A stretch of 64,000 bases of DNA from contig OW203763.1 of assembly GCA_934045905.1 (NCBI GenBank), forward strand, positions 49,080,121-49,144,120. Reading direction: 5' to 3'. Below are positions 55,754 through 64,000 of this stretch, in pieces. Source of the DNA: Leuctra nigra. Taxonomy: Eukaryota; Arthropoda; Insecta; Plecoptera; Leuctridae. The stretch's first letter is position 1. The number at the start of each line of letters is the position of its first letter. The translations under genes were made by a program, and so were the position numbers. The notes beneath the pieces are model-generated. The model saw only the letters and a list, made by a program, of their open reading frames with translations. It was not told where the DNA came from and did not search any database.

Positions 55754-57442
55754 CATGGTGACATCGCAACAATTGGTAAAATAGAAGTCACTGACACATA
55801 AATAACATACCAAATATAATATAATATAACATAAGATAGCACGAAAAGTTGCACCATACACTGACAATATGTACATGGTAAAAACAGAAGATGACAATGA
55901 AGTACAAGGTAAATTGCACGAACTATGACACTGTTTTAAATCTATTTTTAAAGTTGACAGGGAATCAGCGAGAATATCGAGTTCTGGGTTCGACTGAGCG
56001 AATTTATTGTAGGTGCTCGCTATTCTCTGGAGGCAGGAGTGTTTATGTACATTGATTCGACTTTTGTTAAGTCTGAATGGAAGATAGTTTCTAGTTGATC
56101 GAGAAGGAACATTGAATTTAAGGCAAGATAGTATTTCGGGACTGTCAATTTGGTTATTTGTCAGCTTGTGAAGAAAAGTTAAGTCTTTCAGTTCTCTACG
56201 CTGAGAGAGCGTCGGGATATTTAGTTTAGTGCAGTGATTGTTGTAGTCGGAGGAGTGATAGTCAACACGGGATTTAAACCCGATCCATTTGATGAAACGC
56301 TTTTGGATACGTTCCACTGACGCCGCTAGTGTTGTGTGGTACGGGTTCCAGATGACTGATGCGTAATCAACAATGGGTCGGATGGTTGACAGGAAGATGA
56401 GCCGGTTTGTGGAGATTGAGAAATCAGACAGACAATGACGTTTGAGGAAATACAGCATCTTGAATGCTTTGGTGGTGACTACCTTGGCATGTTGTTTGAA
56501 AGAGAGTTTTCTGTCAATGATGACACCAAGGTCCCGGATTTCTTCAACCCGCTCGAGGGAGACGCCCTGAGCTGAGTAATTGGTAACGATCGGACATGTA
56601 TTTAAAGTTAGGGTTAAAGATTTACATTTATTTACATTGAGTTTGAGACGCCAAGAGTCGCACCAAACGGAGAGGGCTGTCAGATCAGCCTGCAAGAGAG
56701 TTGCGTCAACCTCAGATCTTATGGGCAAGTACAGTTTCAGGTCGTCGGCATACATAAGGCACTTTGAGCTCACAATGCACTGTGGGATGGTGTTCACGAA
56801 GAGAAGGAATATCAAAGGACCGAGCACCGACCCCTGAGGCACACCGGACGTAACGGCCACGCAACTGGACTTCACTCCGTTCACTAGCACCACTTGCTTC
56901 CGGTCAGACAGGTAGCATTTGAGAAGGCTAAGGAAGCGACCGCCAATGCCAAAAGATCGCAATGAATGAATGAGTAGCGAGTGATCAACACTGTCGAAGG
57001 CTTTGGCGAAGTCCGTGTAGATGGCGTCCGTCTGTTCACCGATGTTCATGTACGACGCGACGTCCTCCACGTACGTAGCGAGGTTCGTGACGGTGGACCT
57101 TCCTGGCAGGAAACCGTGCTGCGCAACAGAGATGTGTTGTTTGCAATGATTGTACATATTTTTGTGGATGAAACTTTCGAAAATTTTGGAAATTATAGAC
57201 AGAAGTGAAATAGGCCTGTAGTTTGTGACTTCGGCACGTGCTCCATTCTTCAACACGGGCGTGATGTGGGCAAGCTTCCACATGGATGGAAACATTCCCT
57301 CCTGGAGACACCGGTTGAATACAATGGCGAGGGGCTTGGAGAGAGGTCGAGCACAGCGCTTTAGGAAACTGACAGGTATTGCGTCGGGGTATTGCGTGTG
57401 AAATGGAGTTGTTGCAAAAGGTTGGTATTTCTGGGTAAACAA
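55754..57442 (-). pseudogene. LINE2 reverse transcriptase and C-terminal region
   Basis: The RT frame is open over its whole length: NYRPISLLSIISKIFES, AQHGFLPGRST, YTDFAKAFDSVDH (catalytic Asp), TSGVPQGSVLGPLIF, LMYADDLKLY (catalytic pair), thumb, then the C-terminal block with ERIQKRFIKWIG, LPFRLNKSRINVHKHS and a Cys/Ser tail. No internal stop, so the reverse transcriptase could still fold, but it is out of frame with the endonuclease. The stop used by this frame (55691) lies in the neighbouring SINE. Confidence 0.85.
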
Positions 57443-57710
57443 GTGGCTGGTCAGAGGAAGTGAATGCGGATTGAAAGTACTGCGAGAACATTTTGCAGAC
57501 CGAGACAGGGTTGACAGATTTCTCGCCGTTCAAAGAGACTTCTTCTGGGATTCGATTGAATTTTGTTTTCGAACTGATGAAGCGCCACAGATCCCTGCTG
57601 TCCTTCGACACTTTGTTGCTTATCTCATGCAGATAGGCATTCCATTTCTTCTTTTGTAGCTTTTTGAAGTAAGTGCGAGCGACGGAAAACTGTACATAAT
57701 AACAATGCAT
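57410..57710 (-). pseudogene. LINE2 linker between endonuclease and RT
   Basis: A third frame carries the linker (RTYFKKLQKKKWNAYLHEIS, SRDLWRFISSKTKFNRIP, FSQYFQSAFTSSD), typical of the pre-RT region. It overlaps frame changes at both ends. Confidence 0.7.
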
Positions 57711-59113
57711 CTGGCTTCGTTTCCCAGCCTGTATGCTCTATTTTTACAACTGAGACTATTTATAAGGTCGTCATCATACCATATGGGATATCTACAGGGG
57801 TTGACTTTACATTTTGGGACGTTTTCTTCTATAATTTTAGTTATAGACGAGTAGAACACATCGCAGCAGTCACTAGCGTTCCTTGCTTCCAGCATTTCTT
57901 CCCATGGTGTCGTCATGATGATTCCGTAGATGCGGTTCATGTCCGCCTTCTTCCACGAGAGAAACTCTCTTCTCGGCGTCTTGCGTTGAGCCGCGATGGA
58001 CGGGAGGCTGAGACGGCACCACAGGGCTGAGTGGTCCGAGATGATTGCTGGGTTGTCGATCTTCTCTATTGCAATACTTGCGGCAGCGGAGTTTGAGAAC
58101 ACTAAGTCGAGATTATGACTATTGCATGTGGGTATAGAGTTGGTTTGCTTCAGGTTGAATTCTTCCATTGTATCTAGAAAAGCTGTTACTGTGTTGTTAT
58201 TAATGTTACTTAGAATGACTGGTGTGGCGCTGGAAGAACCGGGTGCAGATGTCCACGCAACCTGCGGGAGATTGAAGTCGCCGCAGAGCACTATTGCGTC
58301 ATCCTGCTTGGCCGCCCTCTGCACGAGAGATAGAGAGTCGTGCAGAGCCTCGATGTCTGATGTTGAGACGGGGGAGGGGGGGATGTAGACGCAGCCCAGG
58401 AACAGAGAGCTCGTGTTCTTGGTTTTTATTTCACACCACGTAATTTCACAAGACGGTGATGACAAGTCCTGTCTGTGTTTTGACGCGAGCTTACTTGACA
58501 CAGCTATGACAACTCCTCCCCCTCGTTTGAAGTTTGCGTTGTTCTGCGCTCTGTCCGCCCGGTAAACCACGAACTGGTAATTAAGGAATTCGGAGGGGTG
58601 GATGCCGCTGTGTAGCCAAGTCTCTGTCATGCACACGATGTCAAACTCGGAGCTGTCCGCGAAGTATGTGTTGACTTCCGGAAGTCTGTTCGCAATACTC
58701 CTTGCGTTCATGTAGTACATACTGACTTCCGGGCGGGGGTTGGATGCGACATCGCCGGCGAGCGCGAGCAGGAGCTTGATGGTAGAGAGGCTGAGTACCG
58801 GCAGATGGATTTGGCGAGAGACCCGGCAACGTTGCACCCTTGTCTTCATCCCGGCCGGGGTGGCTCCAGGTTCCCGTTCAACACATGTGTTGGTATGCGC
58901 CAGCCACTCGCTTGCACAGAATGTGAAACACGAAAAACACGAAAAACTTAATTTTGAATGATAAATTACACTAGATGACACTTGTTGACTATTGCAATTA
59001 TATGTATGTACATTATGGTTACAATTTAAGGTAGGTAAACTAAATTTAAGAACTAAAAAAATAAATAAAACACGGAACGTTGGCACAGCCCACCCCCGCA
59101 TGGGCGCCATCTT
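57700..59113 (-). pseudogene. LINE2 N-terminal peptide and endonuclease
   Basis: The likely start is the ATG at 59113 (MAPMRG...), in an AAGATGGCGCC context. An N-terminal peptide of about 128 residues opens with a signal-peptide-like stretch (FRVLFIFLVLKFSLPTL). A degenerate 2A motif follows (GDVASNPRP, 58756-58730). The endonuclease has YMNARSI, MTETWL, GGGVVIAV, VLCGDFNLP, HNLDLVFSN and SDHSALW, so all main catalytic positions are present. The frame is lost near 57700. The product would be a polyprotein without the 2A split. Confidence 0.8.
58730..58756 (-). other. degenerate 2A motif (GDVASNPRP) in LINE2
   Basis: The position and upstream hydrophobic context (STIKLLLALA) are those of a 2A peptide, but the invariant Gly of NPGP is Arg (CGC; one change from GGC). 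Skipping needs NPG-P, so this copy should be inactive. Confidence 0.75.
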
Positions 59114-59124
59114 GGCCACCAAAA

Positions 59125-59368
59125 TGCTAGGCTTAAAATTAGTTTGAATTTTTGGCGCCATACGCAGTAACACCAACTTGACAATACTGGATGTGGCCTG
59201 TGCTGCTCAAGACAGAGGTAGTTGGTGATTCAGAGCACTACGACATTCTTGTGCCACTAATGGCGGCTGATGTATTTCTTATATTATTATTTAATTGTTA
59301 ATTAAGTATATCTTCTAAAAACTACATGTACATCGACTACATTACATTACATTGATCCATACATAACA
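59125..59368 (+). repeat. 5' LTR
   Basis: It matches the 3' LTR but lacks about 7 bp just inside the TG start (TG-CTAGGC against TGTTATGTCCTAGGC). It ends CATAACA. Its AATAAA polyadenylation signal has become AATTAA. It contains an ATGGCGGC YY1-like core (59259-59268 region). Confidence 0.85.
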
Positions 59369-59371
59369 AAC

Positions 59372-59382
59372 TGGCGACGAGG
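59372..59382 (+). other. primer-binding site, tRNA-Ser (GCT) type
   Basis: TGGCGACGAGG, 3 nt after the LTR, is complementary to the 3' end of a serine tRNA (acceptor CCTCGTCG plus CCA), the serine isoacceptor whose acceptor stem starts GACGAGG. Serine priming is usual for Mag-type elements. Confidence 0.75.
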
Positions 59383-59397
59383 TAAATTGAATTTCAC

Positions 59398-60057
59398 ATG
59401 AAGATGGCTGGATCTGGAGGAGTGTTGGACGCGATTGGGCACTACAGTGTCACGGAGCCTTGGGACGTTTACGTCGAGCGTGTGCAGTTCGCGTTTGCGG
59501 CGTTTTCGGTAACCAAGGACGTCCAGAAGCGCGCACTCTTATTCTCTTGTATTGGCAAGGAGACGTGCGCTGTTTTACGTACATTGGCGTCTCCTCGGAA
59601 CCCAGCCGAACTTTCATTCTCCGAGGCTGTGGACCTAATCAATTCCAGGTATTGTCCGAAGCCAAGCAAGAGGGTACAGCGATTCAAATTCCACCAGCGC
59701 AAGCAGAAGCAGGGTGAGTCCATCATGGAATATTTGAGCGCTCTCCGGAATATAGCGGAGCATTGCCAGTTTGCGGAGCTGGACGAAAATCTGCTTGACC
59801 AACTAATATCTGGGGTCAAAGATTCAGCTCTGCAAACGAGGCTGTTGGCCATCGGTGACGATATTACGTTCAAGAAGGCTGTGGATGTTGCTCTTGCGGC
59901 GGAGACTGCGCAGAAGGATGTCCAAGAGCTGCGTGGCAATAATGCTGTGGTGGTGAACAAATTACATACTACGAGCGGACAGAAGAATGCCAGACCTCGG
60001 AAGGCGACTGCTGAAAAGAAGACCTACCCTGCACCTGCATTTACAAGTATCAGTTAA
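59398..60057 (+). pseudogene. gag, capsid part (ends at an in-frame stop)
   Basis: 219 codons. It has the Ty3/gypsy capsid fold signature (WDVYVERVQFAFAAF, RYCPKPSKRVQRFKFHQRKQ, ESIMEYLSALRNIAEHC, LLDQLISGV). The stop at 60055-60057 lies just before the first zinc knuckle, where a Cys codon would be expected; reading on in the same frame gives the nucleocapsid and pol. It would package element RNA in virus-like particles. Confidence 0.8.
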
Positions 60058-61191
60058 AACCGATGCGGCGACCCGAACCATCGTGCGAACACCTGCAAGC
60101 TAAAATTGACTGTCGTCTGTCACCGTTGCAAGAAGGCGGGTCATCTTGCGAAGGTATGTAAAGCTCCGGGGGAAGCATCGAGTAACCATCATTTTGAGGC
60201 AGAGGTTTCCAACGTTGCAGCTCAGTCGTCCGATGTCGTGTCCTACTTTCACCATGTGAGTAGCCATAGTCAATCAGGAGTGTACCAGGTGGAGGTCCAG
60301 GTGAATAGCGTGCCAATTACACTGGAGCTAGACACTGGGTCCCAGCGTTCTCTGGTAGGTTGGTCTACATACCAATCTACATGGGCAGAGAACCCACCTG
60401 TTTTGAACACATCTACTCATAGATTCCGCACATGGTCGCAACATGAACTACGTATTAAAGGGGTTGCGCATGTGAAGGTAGAGTACGAGGGCAAGTCGGC
60501 AAGTCTGCCGATGTTTGTCATGCAATCCAATGGCCCGAGTCTTCTAGGGCGTGACTGGTTTGAGAGGTTAGGACTGCAGATTCCAGTTGGCAGTGATGTT
60601 CATCACGTACAAGGGCCATTGGAATTGCCAGGAGAGCTGCAAGGACTTGCCGAGGTGTTCGAGCCAGGTTTAGGGACCTACTCGGGGGAGCCAGTGCACG
60701 TGGAACTGGACCCGGGCACGAAGCCGGTGTTACGTCGGCATCGTTCCCCTCCATTCGCTTTGAAGGTTAAGGCAGACCTGGCACTGGAGAAACTGCAAGA
60801 CGATGGGGCTGTGGAGAAGATCAACCATTCCGAGTGGGGTACACCACCAGTGTTTGTTTCCAAGCGGAATGGCGAAGTTCGAGTTTGTGGAGATAACTCT
60901 TGTACGGTAAACCCTTTTCTCAAAACAGATGTTTACCCGTTGCCGACCAATACAGAGGTATTAACTACACTGGCAGGTGGTCGGTTCTTCACGAAATTGG
61001 ACTTGGGAGCATACACTCAGGTACGCGTCGATGAAGAGTCCTCACATGTATTAGCAGTTAGCACTCAATACTCACCAGGGACTGCTCCGAACGAAGAGAC
61101 TTCCTTTTGGCTTGGCTTCGACTCCAGCCATATTTTAACGGCTGATGGAGACATTGTTGAAGGGTCTGGATGGAGTGGTTGTGTACCTTGA
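60058..61191 (+). pseudogene. nucleocapsid, protease and N-terminal reverse transcriptase
   Basis: In frame with gag after its stop. A damaged first zinc knuckle (CGDPNHRANTC) is followed by an intact CCHC knuckle (CHRCKKAGHLAKVC). The aspartic protease has LELDTGSQRSLV (Asp codon at 60331) and SLLGRDWF. The RT fingers and palm follow (HVELDPGTKPVLRRHR, DVYPLPT, GGRFFTKLDLGAY). After about 61070 the frame turns to nonsense; the catalytic YLDD (61184-61195) lies in another frame. Confidence 0.8.
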
Positions 61192-61340
61192 CGACATATT
61201 GATTTCCGGAACAACAGAGGAGGAGCTTTGAAGTCGTACACGGTCGGTGTTAACGTGCATCAAGGATGCTGGGTTACGTCTTCAACTGCTTAAATGTCAA
61301 TTTGCTTCGAGTCGAGTTCCAACCGTATGTTTAACACCTG
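61175..61340 (+). pseudogene. RT catalytic and thumb remnants
   Basis: VVVYLDDILISGTTEEEL is coded in frame 2 from 61175, then the thumb fragment LTCIKDAGLRLQLLKCQF in another frame (from 61247). The connection and RNase H domains that normally follow are missing; integrase starts within about 100 bp. An internal deletion of roughly 1 kb is inferred from the family's usual layout. Confidence 0.7.
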
Positions 61341-61385
61341 ACCTCGCTATCGGTGCAGAGAGGGTGTTAACTCTATGGCAACCGT

Positions 61386-62483
61386 GTGGTAATTCCAACT
61401 ACATTGAGGCCAAAGGTATTACAACTGTTACATAAAGTGCATCAGGGAATCGTACGGACGAAGGCGATTGCTCGAAGCTACGTGTGGTGGCCGGGCATTG
61501 ATAGAGAGATAGAAGAGATTATTTCAGAATGTCTACCCTGCCTGGAGGTGCGTAAACTTCCTCCCAAGTCGAATGTAATTCCTTGGAGTATTCCTGCTAA
61601 AGTGATGTCGCGCATTCATGTTGATTTCGCTGGACCGACACAAGGACATACATTCTTTGTCGCTGTGGATGCGTACTCCAGATGGCCTGTTGTGGTGAGG
61701 AATACCAAAGGTTCCATGACTTCCGCTGTAGCCATTGATGTGTTGCGAGATATGTTTGCAGATTATGGTATTCCGGATGTGTTGGTATCTGATAATGCTG
61801 CCGCCTTCACATCGGAAGAGTTTCAGCAATTTCTGGCGAGTTATCAGATTGAGCACATCACGATAGCTCCGTATACCCCGGCATCAAATGGACTTGCTGA
61901 GCGCAACGTGCAGACATTGAAGAACCTGTTGAACAAGGTGGCTGCGAGTACATGGAAGAAAGAGTTAGCAGACATCCTGTTGACCTTACGTTCGACACCG
62001 ACAGCTTCAACGGGGGTCTCACCAGCGGAGATGATGATGGGACGACGGTTGCGTACGATGATGGACAAGTTACATCCCGACAACCATCATGTACGGAGTT
62101 CGACTCGAGACCGGTCTGCTGTTCAGGCCCAAGGTGGAGATGCAGAGAGGAAACAGCTCGCTGTCAACGATGCTGTCTACTTCCTCAATCATGGAAGTGG
62201 ACCGAAGTGGCTTCCTGGAACCGTGAGCATTGTTCACGGACCGCGTAACTTCACCATCATGGGGGCGGACGGCAGCTCGAGAAGATTGCATCTGGACCAG
62301 ATCCTGAATCGTCGGGATTACTCGGTCCCAGAGTCCAATGGGGATCAGGCTGCGGTACCTTCCAGTTCAACGGATTCGACTTCCAGTTCGACAGATTCGA
62401 CGGAGACGACTGCCCCAGCTACGGCAGCTCGACCGAATCGCGTAAAGAGACTGCCGCAATATTTAAGTGATTGCGTTCCTTGA
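61386..62483 (+). CDS. integrase, intact domains
   Basis: A 365-codon open frame holding a complete integrase. The zinc-binding HHCC region is at residues 16-52 (HKVH ... CLPC). The catalytic core has Asp80 (HVDFAGP), Asp136 (VSDNAAAF) and Glu172 (AERNVQ), with 35 residues between the last two as required. The C-terminal GPY/F-like module follows (GPKWLPGTVSIVHGPRNFTI) and a Ser/Thr-rich tail. It has no start of its own: it is the end of a polyprotein whose upstream part is broken, so expression is doubtful. Confidence 0.8.
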   Translation: MVIPTTLRPKVLQLLHKVHQGIVRTKAIARSYVWWPGIDREIEEIISECLPCLEVRKLPPKSNVIPWSIPAKVMSRIHVDFAGPTQGHTFFVAVDAYSRWPVVVRNTKGSMTSAVAIDVLRDMFADYGIPDVLVSDNAAAFTSEEFQQFLASYQIEHITIAPYTPASNGLAERNVQTLKNLLNKVAASTWKKELADILLTLRSTPTASTGVSPAEMMMGRRLRTMMDKLHPDNHHVRSSTRDRSAVQAQGGDAERKQLAVNDAVYFLNHGSGPKWLPGTVSIVHGPRNFTIMGADGSSRRLHLDQILNRRDYSVPESNGDQAAVPSSSTDSTSSSTDSTETTAPATAARPNRVKRLPQYLSDCVP

Positions 62484-62607
62484 ATTGTTTTAGTTATGGC
62501 TTGAATCTTGAAGTGTTTTTAAATTTATTGCTTGAATTAAGGAAAGCGTCTTTAAAATGTTTACTTAATTTTTGAACAGTATTTCAATAAACTTATTACT
62601 CAAAGTT

Positions 62608-62619
62608 AGGGGGGAGGGA
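62608..62619 (+). other. polypurine tract
   Basis: AGGGGGGAGGGA directly before the 3' LTR, the plus-strand primer site. Confidence 0.8.
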
Positions 62620-62620
62620 T

Positions 62621-62870
62621 TGTTATGTCCTAGGCTTAAAATTAGTTTGAATTTTTGGCGCCATACGCAGTAACACCAACTTGACAATACTGGATGTGGC
62701 CTGTGCTGCTCAAAACAGAGGTAGTTGGTGATTCAGAGCACTACGACATTCTTGTGCGACTAATGGCGGCTGATGTATTTCTTATATTATTATTTAATTG
62801 TTAATAAAGTATATCTTCTAAAAACTACATTACATCGACTACATTACATTACATTGATCCATACATAACA
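62621..62870 (+). repeat. 3' LTR
   Basis: 250 bp, TGTTATG ... CATAACA (perfect 7-bp inverted ends). It keeps AATAAA, which the 5' copy has lost. No matching target duplication is visible beside the two LTRs. Confidence 0.88.
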
Positions 62871-63288
62871 GTTGTCATTGACCAAATCTTCACATATCAT
62901 ACTGCATAAATAGTTACATATAAGAACATGTTCAATTCGAGTGTTGAGAAACAATGACACTGTCTGTACCTACAGAATTTAACAATGTTTTTAATTCATA
63001 ACCATGAATTGTAGTGCAAATTCGCTTGAAATATAATTTAAAACACATTTTGACAGATTATCATTGTTTACATCGGCCATCTTTACATCGGCCTGGGCAT
63101 CGGCCTGGGCCTGGTGAATGTCAGTCAGCTGATCATTCAGTCAGTGATGCAGTGGCGTGCATAAGGGTTCAGACCTGGGTATGCGATATTGAAATTGTAT
63201 CTTATATTTATAGTGCATTGGAACTCACCTTTGCCGTCAGCTACTTGTACGTAAACTCCATTCGCCTTTCCTTCAGTGTAAATTCTAT
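62871..63288. other. no gene seen
   Basis: Spacer with short repeats of CATCGGCCTGGGC near 63085-63110. Non-coding. Confidence 0.45.
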
Positions 63289-63706
63289 CCCAGAAAAAAA
63301 CACTCCGTGTAAAAAAGGCAGCTAAATCTCTTTACTTTAAAAAAATTCAACACCGAAAAGGAGTGATATCAAAAAAGGAACCAAGTCAATGACATTTCCA
63401 AATATTTAATCGTATTTTTGAAATGAAAGAATATACACCGAGAAATACTTTACAAAAGGACTTGGCGCATCGTTTTTTTAAAGACATCATTCTATCTTAA
63501 AAGTAGAAAGAAATGTACAAATAGGTACATTTTCTTCTTTCTATTAGAGCCAGAATCTATGAATCAAGCTACTTTTAGTAATGGCTATTTTATAGTTTTG
63601 TCAATGGCGATAGAAGAAAGATTTCATGCTGTAATAGATAAGTAATATAAGGATTGAAGAATTAAATTTACAATTGAAAGTGGGCTCATACATATTCTTG
63701 CAGTAC
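63289..63706 (-). mobile_element. element C5, 3' end only
   Basis: It starts CCCAGAAAAAAACACTCCGT and matches the C3 3' module from 46471 for about 420 bp, including TAGAGCCAGAATCTATGAATC and TATTTTATAGTTTTGTCAAT. Similarity stops near 63706, where new sequence begins. Confidence 0.75.
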
Positions 63707-64000
63707 TGTTAAGGTGCTGCAAGCGCGAGCGATTTTGCTGCTTCTTGTAGACACTTTTTGCGATGCGATTGGAGACGAAATGGGTGAACCAAATTATTTG
63801 AAATTTTTATCGTGATTAAATAAAAGACAAACTTAGGGTTATCCCTTGTTACATTTTTAATTTCTTGTTTCGTTAATATGTAATAATTAGTGGAATTTTG
63901 ATGAAAAATTAGCTATTTTCTGGTCTCCCTGGGCGCCGTATAAAACTAAATTTCAAAAATAGGTCAAGGGATAACCCTAAGTTTGTCTTTCATCTTATTA
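63707..64000. repeat. probable insertion in C5 with a 26-bp inverted pair
   Basis: 63823-63848 (AAAGACAAACTTAGGG, then TTATCCCTTG) and 63965-63990 are perfect inverted copies 116 bp apart. The element continues past the window end or ends near 63990; not classified. Confidence 0.6.

Larger units (their letters stand above)
55754..59126 (-). mobile_element. LINE2: APE-type non-LTR retrotransposon with degenerate 2A motif
   Basis: A 3.4-kb, apparently full-length element: 5' end near 59126, endonuclease, linker, complete RT and C-terminal region, and a very short 3' end that runs into a TTA tract. Two frameshifts (near 57700 and near 57420) separate three frames; domains are otherwise intact. 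It shares the single-ORF 2A-endonuclease-RT plan of LINE1 but lacks the PHD finger. Its 5' end touches the first bases of the LTR at 59125. Confidence 0.82.
59125..62870 (+). mobile_element. Ty3/gypsy LTR retrotransposon (Mag-like), degenerate
   Basis: A 3.75-kb element: 5' LTR, tRNA-Ser primer-binding site, gag, protease, reverse transcriptase, integrase, polypurine tract, 3' LTR. The order RT-integrase and the GPY/F-like integrase tail place it in Ty3/gypsy. Gag and pol share one frame up to an in-frame stop, as in Mag elements. It is broken by that stop, a frame change in RT and loss of the RNase H region. The LTRs differ by about three substitutions and one 1-bp indel over ~240 bp, so insertion is fairly recent. 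Confidence 0.85.

Overview
The window is animal nuclear DNA: AT-rich, spliced, and dominated by transposable elements. The mixture of APE-type LINEs, a Mag-like Ty3/gypsy element primed by tRNA-Ser, 5S- and tRNA-derived SINEs and many foldback MITEs fits an insect, plausibly a hemipteran (inference; the species cannot be named from this sequence). There is one convincing host gene: a very long exon at 19609-27087 (+) encoding an acidic, Ser/Glu-rich, doubly repetitive protein with a hydrophobic C-terminus. Its family was not recognised. Almost everything else is mobile DNA or its debris.

Layout. 1-5210: dispersed repeats and element A, a 3.3-kb non-coding element with tRNA-like modules and a long 3' foldback. 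5598-16618: element C1, whose 1.1-kb 3' module has been blown open to 9.7 kb by nested insertions: a Helitron-like element (D1), a 4.9-kb LINE (LINE1) itself holding a second D copy (D2), a hAT-like element, and a MITE with a 112-bp minisatellite. 16619-19608: repeat debris, a foldback and a splice acceptor. 19609-27087: the host exon. 28150-30262: repeat E2 split by foldback element F. 32587-32975: first 5S-derived SINE. 35490-36360: tandem repeats. 36609-40202: element B, relative of A, followed by a ~95-bp minisatellite. 42785-43519: TTAA-flanked MITE. 43842-50700 (-): LINE3, with intact SAP-domain ORF1 and broken ORF2, split by element C3 (46471-49282). 51319-53144: element C4. 53196-53475: tRNA-derived SINE with a perfect 9-bp target duplication. 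55361-55753: second 5S SINE. 55754-59126 (-): LINE2. 59125-62870: degenerate Ty3/gypsy element. 63289 onward: element C5, cut by the window end.

The most interesting signal is the A/B/C group. The four copies with a preserved start all begin with TCTAGT after a genomic A, followed by a small hairpin, a GCnGCCAAG subterminal motif, a conserved block, a microsatellite, a cargo region, and a long inverted-repeat 3' end carrying the same motif inverted. For C3 the empty site can be read from the interrupted LINE3 coding frame and shows insertion at A|T without obvious duplication. This resembles Helitron/Helentron-type non-autonomous elements, but with two unusual cargoes: arrays of a YY1-like + ETS-like + CRE composite in C, and tandem tRNA-like Pol III modules in A and B. 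Two of the three LINEs carry a 2A-like peptide just before the endonuclease: one canonical and followed by a PHD finger, the other with its essential glycine mutated.
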